64,000 nt of DNA from JAEUOS01 sp965279115 (lineage in GTDB: Bacteria > Pseudomonadota > Gammaproteobacteria > Burkholderiales > JAEUOS01). The position numbers were made by a program, and so were the translations under genes. The notes under the pieces were generated by a model, which saw only the letters and a program-made list of their open reading frames with translations, searched no databases and had not been told where the DNA came from. Location of the stretch: positions 1,612,001 to 1,676,000 of the forward strand of contig OZ257137.1 of the NCBI GenBank assembly GCA_965279115.1, read 5' to 3'. Shown here piece by piece: positions 52,463-61,283 of this stretch (its first letter is position 1; the number at the start of each line of letters is the position of its first letter).

Positions 52463-53485
52463 ATGAGCTCCTCTCCTGCCCGCACCTTCGTTTACGTCTC
52501 ATGCGCCGACAGCCGCGAGATCCTGGCCCTTGAACTCAACCCGGCGAATGGCGATCTCGCCCTCGTGCAGCGCCTGCCGGCCGGCGGGATGGCGATGCCG
52601 CTGGCCGTCAGCCCCGACCGCAGGCGCCTGTATGCCGGCCTGCGCTCGACGCCCTACCGCGCGGCGAGCTATGCGATCGATCCGTCCAGCGGCCACCTGT
52701 CATTGCTGGGCCATGGGCCCCTGCCTGACAGCATGCCGTACCTGGTCACCGATTGCACCGGAAACCATCTCCTGTCCGCCTCGTACGGCGGCCACAAGGT
52801 AGCGGTCAACCGCATCGCCGAAAGCGGTGTCCCGGACACGCCGCACCAGGTCACCACCACCGCACCGAACGCGCACGCCATCGTTCCCGATCCGTCCAAC
52901 CGGTTCGTGTTCGTGCCCTGCCTGGGCGCCCACGCCGTGTTGCAATATCGCTTCGACGAAACCGATGGCTCGCTGCTGCCGAACGACCCTCCCAGCGTGG
53001 CGGTGCGCCATGGCGCCGGACCGCGCCACTTCGTGTTCCACCCGGACGGCTTCCATGCCTACCTGCTCAACGAGCTTGACGCCACGGTTTGCGTCTTCGC
53101 GTTCGACCAGGACAGCGGCACGCTTGAACTGCGCCAGACCGAAAGCGCGATGCCGGCAGGCCACCCGGAACGCCCTTGGGCGGCCGACCTGCACGTCACG
53201 CCGGACGGCCGTTTTCTCTACGCCTCCGAACGTCGCTCCAGCACCCTGGCCATCTTCGCCGTCGGCACGGACGGCAGGCTGACCCCGCTAGGGCACTGCG
53301 CGACCGAAACCGAACCGCGCGGCTTTGCCATCGATCCGTCCGGCAAGTACCTGCTGGCCGTAGGCCAGGCCTCGCATTCGATGACCGCCTATGCGATCGA
53401 TCGCGCCTCCGGCGGCTTGCGCGAACTGCGCAAATACGCCATGGGCAAGAACCCGAACTGGGTCGAGATCGTCGCCCTGCGGTGA
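52463..53485 (+). CDS. Lactonase family beta-propeller protein (YbhE type)
   Basis: A 340-residue seven-bladed propeller protein. Family text includes FVYVSCADSREILALEL, GLRSTPYRAASYAIDP, GAGPRHFVFHPDGFHAYLLNELDATVCVF and ASERRSSTLAIF. It resembles cytosolic 6-phosphogluconolactonase YbhE/YkgB. Next to uronate dehydrogenase, an aldarolactonase role is the natural guess, because Udh makes aldarolactones; enzymes of this fold are known to act on such lactones. It is in line with the TRAP and uxuB-like genes. Confidence 0.8.
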   Translation: MSSSPARTFVYVSCADSREILALELNPANGDLALVQRLPAGGMAMPLAVSPDRRRLYAGLRSTPYRAASYAIDPSSGHLSLLGHGPLPDSMPYLVTDCTGNHLLSASYGGHKVAVNRIAESGVPDTPHQVTTTAPNAHAIVPDPSNRFVFVPCLGAHAVLQYRFDETDGSLLPNDPPSVAVRHGAGPRHFVFHPDGFHAYLLNELDATVCVFAFDQDSGTLELRQTESAMPAGHPERPWAADLHVTPDGRFLYASERRSSTLAIFAVGTDGRLTPLGHCATETEPRGFAIDPSGKYLLAVGQASHSMTAYAIDRASGGLRELRKYAMGKNPNWVEIVALR

Positions 53486-53498
53486 TACGGGCATACCG

Positions 53499-54944
53499 TT
53501 GAAGCTCGCCGCCGCGCTGCACGGCGCGCTCTCTGCCGGAGTGCGCGGGCCCGGCTACGATCCGCGCAGCGTGTCCACCGGCATTGTCCACCTCGGGCTG
53601 GGCAATTTCCATCGCGCCCACCAGGCCGTCTATACCGACACCGTGCTTGCCGACGATCCCGCCTGGGGCATCTGCGGCGTGAGCATGCGCACGCGCGGCG
53701 CGGTCGACGCACTCATCGCTCAGGACCATCTCTACACGGTCATCGAGCGCGACCCTGACGGCACCGGCGCAAGGGTGATCGGCAGCCTGCGCGAAGCGCT
53801 CGCCGGGGCCGACGGCGTGGCCCGGGCGATCCGGCGCATCGCAGCGGCCGATATCCGCATCGTCTCGCTCACCGTCACCGAAAAGGGCTATTGCCACCAG
53901 AGCGCCACCGGCGGGCTTGATCGCGCGCACCCGGACATCCGGCACGACCTCGCCCACCCGGACGATCCGCGCAGCGCGCCCGGCGTGCTGCTGGCGGGCC
54001 TGGCGGCGCGCATGCCTTCTGGCGCACCGATCAGCGTGCTAACCTGCGACAACCTGCCGCACAACGGCGCGCTGGTGAGGAAACTGGTTCTCGAACTGGC
54101 CGAATTGCGCGACCCGCGCTTGGCCCGCTGGATCGAAGCCAGTGTCGCCTTCCCCGCCACCATGGTCGACCGGATCGTTCCAGCCACCACGCCGGCCGAC
54201 CTTGAAACCGTACGCCGGCTCGGGCTCGAGGATGCCGCTCCGGTGGCCACCGAACCCTTCAGCCAGTGGGTGATCGAGGACAGCTTCGCCAGCGGTCGCC
54301 CTGCCTGGGAAGCGGCGGGCGCGCAGTTCGTCGCCGACGTCGCGCCATTCGAACTGATGAAGCTGCGCATGCTCAACGGTGCGCATTCCACCATGGCCTA
54401 CCTGGGCTACCTCGCCGGCCATGAGTTCATCTACCAGGCCAGCGGCGACCCCGGCCTGGCCCGCGTGGTCGAGAACCTGTGGGATGAGCTGGCGCCGACG
54501 CTGCCGGCGACGCCCGGCGTCGACATCCCCGCCTACCGGCGCGACCTGATGCGCCGCTTCCGCAACACCGCCCTGCCGCATCGCACCTGGCAGATCGCGA
54601 TGGACGGGTCGCAAAAACTGCCGCAGCGCCTGCTCGCCGCGGCGCGTGAACGCCTGGCCGCCAATCAGTCCGTCGACACCATCGCCCTGGCGGTCGCGGC
54701 GTGGATGCGCTATGTAGGCGGCCGCGACGAAGCCGGCCAGGCGATCGATGTGCGCGACCCGCTCGCCGCGACATTCGTAAACGTGGCTGCAGCGACAAGC
54801 AGCCCTGGCGAACGTGCCGCCGGCCTGTTGGCCCTGCCGCAGATATTCGGCAGCGACCTTCCCGCCGACGCGCGCTTTGCCGACCCGGTGCGACGACACC
54901 TCGAACGCATCTGCAAACACGGCGTGCAGGCCGTGCTCGGCTGA
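53499..54944 (+). CDS. uxuB: Fructuronate reductase-like protein (mannitol dehydrogenase family)
   Basis: A 481-residue NAD-dependent polyol/uronate dehydrogenase. It has the Rossmann motif IVHLGLGNFHRAHQA near residue 29, the family segment LTCDNLPHNG and the catalytic MKLRMLNGAHSTMAYLGYL (Lys near 289). In length and motif it fits UxuB, which reduces fructuronate to mannonate, but related tagaturonate, mannitol and arabinitol dehydrogenases share it. The start is TTG at 53499, 13 bases after the lactonase stop; no in-frame ATG is suitable. The pairing with uronate dehydrogenase is unusual because the two enzymes belong to different uronate routes. Confidence 0.75.
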   Translation: MKLAAALHGALSAGVRGPGYDPRSVSTGIVHLGLGNFHRAHQAVYTDTVLADDPAWGICGVSMRTRGAVDALIAQDHLYTVIERDPDGTGARVIGSLREALAGADGVARAIRRIAAADIRIVSLTVTEKGYCHQSATGGLDRAHPDIRHDLAHPDDPRSAPGVLLAGLAARMPSGAPISVLTCDNLPHNGALVRKLVLELAELRDPRLARWIEASVAFPATMVDRIVPATTPADLETVRRLGLEDAAPVATEPFSQWVIEDSFASGRPAWEAAGAQFVADVAPFELMKLRMLNGAHSTMAYLGYLAGHEFIYQASGDPGLARVVENLWDELAPTLPATPGVDIPAYRRDLMRRFRNTALPHRTWQIAMDGSQKLPQRLLAAARERLAANQSVDTIALAVAAWMRYVGGRDEAGQAIDVRDPLAATFVNVAAATSSPGERAAGLLALPQIFGSDLPADARFADPVRRHLERICKHGVQAVLG

Positions 54945-54961
54945 AGCGCGGAGCTGGCCGG

Positions 54962-56350
54962 ATGCGCCGCGAAGTCCTGCTGCCGCTGATCATCGCCTGC
55001 GCCCTGTTCATGGAGAACATGGACTCGACGGTGATCGCGACCTCGCTGCCGGTGATCGCCGCCGACCTCAATGTCAACCCGATCTCGCTCAAGCTGGCGC
55101 TCACCGCCTATCTGGTGAGCCTGGCGGTGTTCATTCCGGTGTCCGGCTGGATGGCCGACCGCTTCGGCTCGAAAACCGTATTCCGCCTCGCCATCGGCGT
55201 GTTCATGCTCGGTTCGCTGGCGTGCGCGTTCTCGTCGACCCTGGGCGGCTTCGTCATCGCGCGCTTCCTGCAGGGCATGGGCGGGGCGATGATGGTGCCG
55301 GTGGGCAGGCTGGTGCTGTTGAAGAGCGTGGAAAAGAACCAGCTGGTGCAGGCCATGAGCTACCTCACCATTCCCGCCCTGCTGGGGCCGGTGATCGGCC
55401 CGCCGCTGGGCGGAGCCATCAGCACCTATTTCCACTGGCGCTGGATCTTCCTGATCAACATCCCGATCGGCGTGCTGGGCATCTACCTGGCCACCCGTCA
55501 TGTGCCGCAGATCCGGGAGCATGACCTGGCCCCGCTGGACCTTGGGGGTTTCATCATGTCGGGGTTCGGGCTGTCGGCCATGACCCTCGGCCTGGCCACC
55601 GCGGGCGAGCACCTGCTGACCCGTGAAATGTCGATCGCCTGCATCGCCGCCGGCGCGCTTTCGCTCGCCTTCTATGTACGGCATGCGCTCGCCTCGCCAC
55701 ATCCCCTGCTCGACTTCCGCTTCCTGCGCGTGGCCACCTACCGCACCGGCGTGGTGGGCGGCGGCCTGTTCCGCATCGGCGTGGGCGCCATGCCGTTTCT
55801 CCTGCCCCTGATGCTGCAACTGGGCTTCGGCTTCTCCGCGGTTCAGTCGGGCTTCCTCACCTGCACCTCGGCACTGGCGGCGATGTTCATGAAAACCCAG
55901 GCGGTGGCCATCCTGCGCCGCTTCGGCTTTCGCACCGTCCTCACCTGGAACGCCCTCGTCGCCGCGGGCACCATCGGCTGCTACGGCCTGTTCACGCCTG
56001 CAACACCCTACATGCTGATGGTCGGCGTACTGCTGGCCGGCGGCTTCTTCCGCTCCTTGCAGTTCACCTCGCTCAACGCCCTGGCCTATGCCGACATCGA
56101 GCGCGAGCGCATGAGCGCCGCCTCGAGCCTGGCCAACGTGACCCAGCAGTTGTCCTTGAGCCTGGGGGTGACCATCGGCGCCTTCATCCTCGAGCATGCC
56201 GCGGCGGCACACGGGCGCACGACGGTGGCGGCAGGCGACTTCACCATCGCTTTCGCCGTGGTGGCGGTGATCTCCGCCTCGTCCTTCTGGTTCAACCTGC
56301 GCCTGGAGAAGAATGCCGGCGCCGAAGTGTCGGGTAAACCCGGAACCTGA
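54962..56350 (+). CDS. DHA2-family multidrug efflux MFS transporter
   Basis: A 462-residue 14-helix drug/proton antiporter of the EmrB/QacA branch. It has MENMDSTVIATSLPVIAADL, SGWMADRFGSKTVFR (motif A), RFLQGMGGAMMVPVGRLVL and GPPLGGAISTYFHWRWIFLINIPIG. The ATG at 54962 follows the uxuB-like stop by 17 bases, so it may be cotranscribed. No regulator is near. The drug or metabolite exported is not known; it might discharge excess sugar acid or unrelated toxins. Confidence 0.87.
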   Translation: MRREVLLPLIIACALFMENMDSTVIATSLPVIAADLNVNPISLKLALTAYLVSLAVFIPVSGWMADRFGSKTVFRLAIGVFMLGSLACAFSSTLGGFVIARFLQGMGGAMMVPVGRLVLLKSVEKNQLVQAMSYLTIPALLGPVIGPPLGGAISTYFHWRWIFLINIPIGVLGIYLATRHVPQIREHDLAPLDLGGFIMSGFGLSAMTLGLATAGEHLLTREMSIACIAAGALSLAFYVRHALASPHPLLDFRFLRVATYRTGVVGGGLFRIGVGAMPFLLPLMLQLGFGFSAVQSGFLTCTSALAAMFMKTQAVAILRRFGFRTVLTWNALVAAGTIGCYGLFTPATPYMLMVGVLLAGGFFRSLQFTSLNALAYADIERERMSAASSLANVTQQLSLSLGVTIGAFILEHAAAAHGRTTVAAGDFTIAFAVVAVISASSFWFNLRLEKNAGAEVSGKPGT

Positions 56351-56470
56351 CGCGGCCGGACCATCCCAGTGGTAACAAGGCGTAACGCCGGTCCACCGGC
56401 AGGCACGGTCGGGAGTTGAAAGGCCATGCGGGCGAAGTCCATGGCCCGCGCCTGCCGGAGGGCATGGAAC

Positions 56471-58270
56471 ATGTCCCGCATCGCCCTGCTTGTCCTGCTG
56501 TCCACCCTGGTCGGCATTCCCCTCGCCACGCAGGCCGGTGCCGTCAATGCCGCCACGTCGGAATTCGCCACACCGCCCCGCCTGAGCCTTGTGAACGGGC
56601 CGGTTTCGTTCTGGCGGCCAGGCACAGGGACATGGCAAAGCGCCGTGCTCAACACGCCGCTGGCACCCGGCGATGCGCTGGCGACTTCGGAGCGCGCGAA
56701 TCTGGAGCTCCAGTTCGGCGCCCGCGCCTGGCTGCGCGCGGCCAACGCGACCGAGATCTCGCTTGGTTCCAATCTGCCGGACCTCACCGCACTCGCCCTG
56801 GCAGCGGGCGTGGCCAGCGTGGATGTGCGCGGCCTCGCGCCCGGCCACATGGTCGAAGTCGTCACCCCGCATGCCACACTGTTCATCCGGGACCCCGGCT
56901 ACTACCGCATCGCCACCAGTGCCGAGGCCACCCGCCTGACAGTGCGGCGAGGCGGCCAGGCGCTACTGCGTTCGGCGGCGACGCGCGTGTTGACGGTCCA
57001 AGCCGGCGAGGAGGTGCTGGTCCTCCAGGCCGATCCGGCCGCGCCGCAACTCTTCGCCGCGCCGGCGGCGGATGAATGGGATCGCTGGAACGCCAGCCGG
57101 GGGGACGCGCCTGGCGGCAGCGTCAGCGCGCAGCATGTCGCACCGGAGGTGTATGGGCTCGCGGAACTCGACCGCCACGGCACCTGGCGTCATGACGGCG
57201 CCTATGGTCCGGTATGGACCCCCAACGCCCTGCCCGCCGGCTGGACACCCTATGGCGCCGGTCGCTGGATCGAAGATCCGGTGTTCGGCCAGACCTGGCT
57301 CGACGACGCTCCCTGGGGCTATGCACCATTCCACTATGGGCGCTGGATCGACCTGGGCGGTACCTGGGCCTGGGCGCCCGGTCCGCGTCTGGCCCGCCCG
57401 GCTTACGCCCCTGCCCTGGTCGGCTGGATCGGTGATCAGGGTGTGCAGGTCGGGTGGGTGGCGCTTGGCTGGGGTGAACCGGTATTGCCGTGGTGGGGCC
57501 CGACCACGTTCGTCGGGCGGCCCCACTGGGGCGGCTGGGGCGGACCGCGACTGATCAACCATGCGGCCGTCGGCCACGTCGCCTTCGGACGCGATCTGCC
57601 GGCCATTCGCTATGTCAACGCCCGCACCACAATCGTCCGCACCCATCGTGCCGACCACGCGTTCGGGACGAGGCCGGATTTCGCACGTCACGCGGGCCAT
57701 CCGGCCGAACCGCCGCGCAACACATTGCCGGATCACGCGCGCGCACGCATGGCCGAACCGGTGATGCGCCAGCCTGCGCCCGCGCCACGTCCGGTGCCGC
57801 CTGCAGCGCCGGTCACGGCAGCGCCGATACCCGTCGCATCGCCGCCATCACCGCCGCAGATCAACCGCGAGCCGCGACTGCGCGAATCCGATGCACACGG
57901 AACCCGCGAGCGGCATGGCAGGCATCCCGCCACGGACATGTCGGCGCCGGTTCAGGCGCAGCCGCCTGCGCAAGCGGGCCCCCCGCTGGCCGGGCGCCCC
58001 GAGCGCAGCGCGGCGACGCCACCACCCGCACCTCCCGCAGCCATGCCGGCGCCGGCCGTGTCGCAGCCCCCCACGCGCGCCCATGTACCGGGCGACCATC
58101 GCCATGAACGTCGTGCCGAGGCCGCAATGCCTCCGCCGCGCGCGGCCAATAACGACAATGCGGGGCAGGGCCAGGTCATGCGCCGCGACGAATCCGCGCG
58201 CGCAGCGCCTGGCGGCCCGCGCCGGGAAGGGGCACGGCCGGAAGGCGCGGATCGCAAGCCGCGCCCCTGA
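56471..58270 (+). CDS. FecR-like W/G-rich exported protein
   Basis: A 599-residue exported protein. A signal (LLVLLSTLVGIPLATQAG) leads to a FecR-like beta domain (RLSLVNGPVSFWRPGTGTWQS…VEVVTPHATLFIRDPGYYRI). A middle region is dominated by Trp/Gly/Tyr/Pro repeats (GPVWTPN, PYGAGRWIEDPVFG, PWGYAPFHYGRW). The last 200 residues are Pro/Ala/Arg-rich and disordered. This is the layout of DUF6600/FecR-type proteins. ATG at 56471 is used because the upstream in-frame ATG at 56426 adds a basic stretch; either is possible. The binding partner is unknown. Confidence 0.7.
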   Translation: MSRIALLVLLSTLVGIPLATQAGAVNAATSEFATPPRLSLVNGPVSFWRPGTGTWQSAVLNTPLAPGDALATSERANLELQFGARAWLRAANATEISLGSNLPDLTALALAAGVASVDVRGLAPGHMVEVVTPHATLFIRDPGYYRIATSAEATRLTVRRGGQALLRSAATRVLTVQAGEEVLVLQADPAAPQLFAAPAADEWDRWNASRGDAPGGSVSAQHVAPEVYGLAELDRHGTWRHDGAYGPVWTPNALPAGWTPYGAGRWIEDPVFGQTWLDDAPWGYAPFHYGRWIDLGGTWAWAPGPRLARPAYAPALVGWIGDQGVQVGWVALGWGEPVLPWWGPTTFVGRPHWGGWGGPRLINHAAVGHVAFGRDLPAIRYVNARTTIVRTHRADHAFGTRPDFARHAGHPAEPPRNTLPDHARARMAEPVMRQPAPAPRPVPPAAPVTAAPIPVASPPSPPQINREPRLRESDAHGTRERHGRHPATDMSAPVQAQPPAQAGPPLAGRPERSAATPPPAPPAAMPAPAVSQPPTRAHVPGDHRHERRAEAAMPPPRAANNDNAGQGQVMRRDESARAAPGGPRREGARPEGADRKPRP

Positions 58271-58298
58271 CGCAAGGCCGGGCGCGGCCGTCTGATGA

Positions 58299-59225
58299 TC
58301 AGCCGTTGATCTTGAGGTACACCGCGTACAGCGACGTGGTGCCGCAAATGAACAGCCGGTTGCGCCGCAAGCCGCCGAAGGTGAGGTTGCCGGCGAATTC
58401 GGGAATCCGCACCCGGCCGATCAGTGTGCCGTCCTCACGGTAGCACTGCACGCCTTCAGCGCAGCTGGTCCACAGGCGGCCGTCGCAATCGATGCGAACT
58501 CCGTCGAAGAATCCGGCGTTGCACACAGCGAACACGCTCGATGCGCCGAGCGTGCGCCCGTCGGCGTTGACCGCAAGACGGCGGATGTGGCGCGGACCGC
58601 CAGGCTCCTCGGACCCGCCACTGTCGGCGATGTAGAGCCACTTCTCGTCGCGCGAGAAGGCCAGGCCATTGGGATGGTGGAAGTCGTTCGCCACCCGGGT
58701 GACCGCGCCACTGGAAGGATCGATGCGATACACATGGCCGCCATCCTGCTCGCGCGGCGCGCGCGCGCCTTCGTAGTCGGCGATGATGCCGTAGTCGGGA
58801 TCGGTGAACCAGATCGATCCATCGGACTTGACCACCAGGTCGTTGGGCGAGTTCAGGCGCTTGCCGCCATAGCTGTCGGCCAGGACGGTGATGCTGCCAT
58901 CATGCCCGGTGCGGCTGACGCGACGGCCCTGATGCTCGCAGCTCAGCAAGCGGCCTTCGCGGTCGACCGTGTTGCCGTTGGTGTAGTTGGAAGGTTCGCG
59001 GAACACCGACACCGAACCGTCGGTGTCGTCGTAGCGCATGATGCGGTTGTTGGGCAGGTCCGACCACAGGAGGTAGCGGCCGCCGCCGAACCATGCCGGG
59101 CCTTCGGCCCAGCGACATCCTGTCCACAGGCGATCCACCCGCGCATGGCCGACAAAACAGCGCGCGAATTCGGGCTCGACCACCTCGAACCCGCTGCCCT
59201 CGATCTCTCCGTAATGCATGGTCAT
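58299..59225 (-). CDS. SMP-30/gluconolactonase-family lactonase
   Basis: A 308-residue six-bladed propeller lactonase. Metal-site residues are visible: Glu in WAEGPAW near residue 42, Asn in LNSPNDL, and NGLAFSRDEKWLYIADS with Asn and Asp. GGGAG precedes the ATG at 59225. It is divergent from a TRAP system, with a palindrome between them (59243-59256). It probably hydrolyses a sugar-acid lactone. It converges on the FecR-like gene with only 28 bases between. Confidence 0.85.
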   Translation of the reverse strand: MTMHYGEIEGSGFEVVEPEFARCFVGHARVDRLWTGCRWAEGPAWFGGGRYLLWSDLPNNRIMRYDDTDGSVSVFREPSNYTNGNTVDREGRLLSCEHQGRRVSRTGHDGSITVLADSYGGKRLNSPNDLVVKSDGSIWFTDPDYGIIADYEGARAPREQDGGHVYRIDPSSGAVTRVANDFHHPNGLAFSRDEKWLYIADSGGSEEPGGPRHIRRLAVNADGRTLGASSVFAVCNAGFFDGVRIDCDGRLWTSCAEGVQCYREDGTLIGRVRIPEFAGNLTFGGLRRNRLFICGTTSLYAVYLKING

Positions 59226-59242
59226 TGTCTCCCGATGTGGCT

Positions 59243-59256
59243 ATCGCATTTGCGAT
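59243..59256. promoter_or_regulatory. Palindrome ATCGCA-TT-TGCGAT in the divergent region
   Basis: A perfect 6-bp dyad with a two-base centre lies 18 bases before the lactonase start and 127 bases before the TRAP operon start. Its place between divergent genes fits a shared regulator site. No regulator gene is next to it, so the ligand is unknown. Confidence 0.5.
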
Positions 59257-59382
59257 GGTCTATTTTTCCTCGGTGCGCTACACTCGATGCAAAGCGGATG
59301 CTCCCCCGGGAAAACGGGGCCGATACTACAACAAGGCAATCCGCGCGACGCCGCACCAGCGTCGCGGACAACGGAGGAGGCG

Positions 59383-59916
59383 ATGGAAAGTTTCGACCGA
59401 TGGCTGGGCAAGTTCGCCCGCAGCCTGCACATGCTTGCCGCGATATGGCTGTTTTCGCTGGCATTCCTTATCCTGGCTGACGTCATCGGCCGCGGGATCT
59501 TCAACCAGCCCATCCAGGGCACCGCCGAGCTGGTGGCCAATTCGATCGTCGCGATCGGCTTCCTGCAGCTTTCGCACTCGATCCGCATGCGCGGCATGCT
59601 GCGCGCCGAGTTCCTCGACGCCTACCTGCCGGCCTGGCTGATGCGCGGCTTTTCCATGCTGGGCTACCTGGTGGCGATCGCGCTTTTCCTGGCCATCGCC
59701 TATGCCTCGTGGGAACCCATGCTCAACGCGGTGGAGATCGGCGAATACCAGGGTGACGGCGCCTTGCGCGTGCCGACCTGGCCGGTGCGCATCATCATCG
59801 TGGCCATGAGTCTCCTCTCGGCACTGTCCTATGTCTCCCTGTTCGCCCGCGGCCTCAGGGGCGACCACGAAGCCGCGCCGGACACCGGCGCCAGCCAGAG
59901 CACGGGAGCGCACTGA
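59383..59916 (+). CDS. TRAP transporter small permease (DctQ type)
   Basis: A 177-residue four-helix membrane subunit with AAIWLFSLAFLILADVIGRGIF, the following QGTAELVANSIVAIGF and two later hydrophobic helices. GGAGGAGG precedes the ATG at 59383. The DctM start overlaps its stop (ATGA). In this third TRAP set the order is Q-M-P, unlike the other two. Confidence 0.87.
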   Translation: MESFDRWLGKFARSLHMLAAIWLFSLAFLILADVIGRGIFNQPIQGTAELVANSIVAIGFLQLSHSIRMRGMLRAEFLDAYLPAWLMRGFSMLGYLVAIALFLAIAYASWEPMLNAVEIGEYQGDGALRVPTWPVRIIIVAMSLLSALSYVSLFARGLRGDHEAAPDTGASQSTGAH

Positions 59917-61253
59917 TGAGTTCGACCGCATTCGCCGGGATGATGATCGTCATCCTGATCCTCATGATCGCTGCCGGCTTCCACATCAATGTCGCCCTGG
60001 CCGCCGCCAGCGTGGTGGGTGTGGGCATCCTCGCCGGCAAGGCCAGCGTCGCATTGTCGATCCTGTCCACCACCTCTTACGAGGTGCTGCGCGACTATGT
60101 ATTCGCAGTGATACCGATGTTCATCCTGATGGGAGAACTCATCGCCAGGAGTGGCGCGGCCAAGGACATGTTTGTCGTTCTCAACCGCCTGCTCAAGCGT
60201 GTACCCGCCCGGCTTGCCGTGGCGACCGTGCTCGGCAACGCGGTGTTCGCCGCCGTGGTCGGCGTGTCGATCGCCTCCGCGGCGACTTTCTCGCGCATTG
60301 CCTACCCGCAGATGGTGGCCCTCAAATACGACAAGACGGTGGCGCTCGGCTGCATCGCCGGCAGTTCCTCGCTGGGCATGCTGATCCCGCCCTCGGTGCT
60401 GATGATCGTCTGGGGCGTGCTCACCGAGCTTTCGATCGGCAAGCTGTTCCTGGCCGGGTTCCTGCCCGGCATCCTGCTGGCGTTTTTCTATGCCGCCTAC
60501 TGCGTGGTGCTGGCGCTGCTCAAGCCGGAGCTTTTCGGCGAAGGCAAGCGGGCGATCGATGGCGTTGTCGCCAAGGCGGAACTCGACGAAACGCCTATCG
60601 ACCGTGACGTGATCATCGGCACCACCGGAACGGCCCTCCTGATCCTGGTGGTGCTGGGCGGCATCTGGACCGGAATCTTCACGCCCACCGAGGCATCCGG
60701 CATCGGTGCCCTGATCGCCCTGGCGCTGGCGCTGGTGAAGGGCCTGAAGTGGAAGGATGTTCTCGACGCCATTTCCGAAACCGGCCGCACATCCGCGCCG
60801 CTGTTGTTCCTGCTGATCTGCGCGCAGATGTATTCGCGCCTGTTGGCCATGGGCGGCGTGGTCAACAGCATGCAGGACCTGATCCTGGGCCTCGGGCTCT
60901 CGCCCCTCTTGATCGTCACCTGCATGGTGGTGGTGTGGTTCATCCTTGGCATGTTCATCGATTCGGTGTCGATCATCCTGCTCACCGTGCCGATCTTCGC
61001 GCCGGTGGCGGCCAAGCTGGGCATCGACCCGATCGCCTTCGCCATCATGGGCATACTCGCCATCGAAGCCGGCATCCTGACTCCGCCGTTCGGCCTGGCG
61101 GTCTACACGGTCAAGGCCTGCGTGCCCGACCGCGACGTCACCCTGCGGCAGATCTTCAGCGGTTCCACGCCTTATTGGGTATTCCTGGTGGGGGAGGTAT
61201 TCGTGATCTATTACTTCCCGATCATCGCAACGCTTTTGCCGACACACTTCTAG
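59916..61253 (+). CDS. TRAP transporter large permease (DctM type)
   Basis: A 445-residue membrane subunit with about twelve hydrophobic segments. It has VIPMFILMGELIARSG, GVSIASAATFSRIAYPQM, FTPTEASGIGALIAL and MGILAIEAGILTPPFGLAVYTV. The centre holds a hydrophilic loop (about residues 205-232). It joins DctQ of the same operon and the receptor encoded 30 bases downstream. Confidence 0.9.
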   Translation: MSSTAFAGMMIVILILMIAAGFHINVALAAASVVGVGILAGKASVALSILSTTSYEVLRDYVFAVIPMFILMGELIARSGAAKDMFVVLNRLLKRVPARLAVATVLGNAVFAAVVGVSIASAATFSRIAYPQMVALKYDKTVALGCIAGSSSLGMLIPPSVLMIVWGVLTELSIGKLFLAGFLPGILLAFFYAAYCVVLALLKPELFGEGKRAIDGVVAKAELDETPIDRDVIIGTTGTALLILVVLGGIWTGIFTPTEASGIGALIALALALVKGLKWKDVLDAISETGRTSAPLLFLLICAQMYSRLLAMGGVVNSMQDLILGLGLSPLLIVTCMVVVWFILGMFIDSVSIILLTVPIFAPVAAKLGIDPIAFAIMGILAIEAGILTPPFGLAVYTVKACVPDRDVTLRQIFSGSTPYWVFLVGEVFVIYYFPIIATLLPTHF

Positions 61254-61283
61254 GGTGTGCGGTTTTTTGTTAGGAGACGACAA

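Noticed and set aside
54710..56872. A 2.2-kb open frame on the minus strand opposite the DHA2 transporter
   Set aside because: The translation is His/Gln/Ala/Gly low-complexity with no family resemblance, and the plus-strand transporter is well supported.
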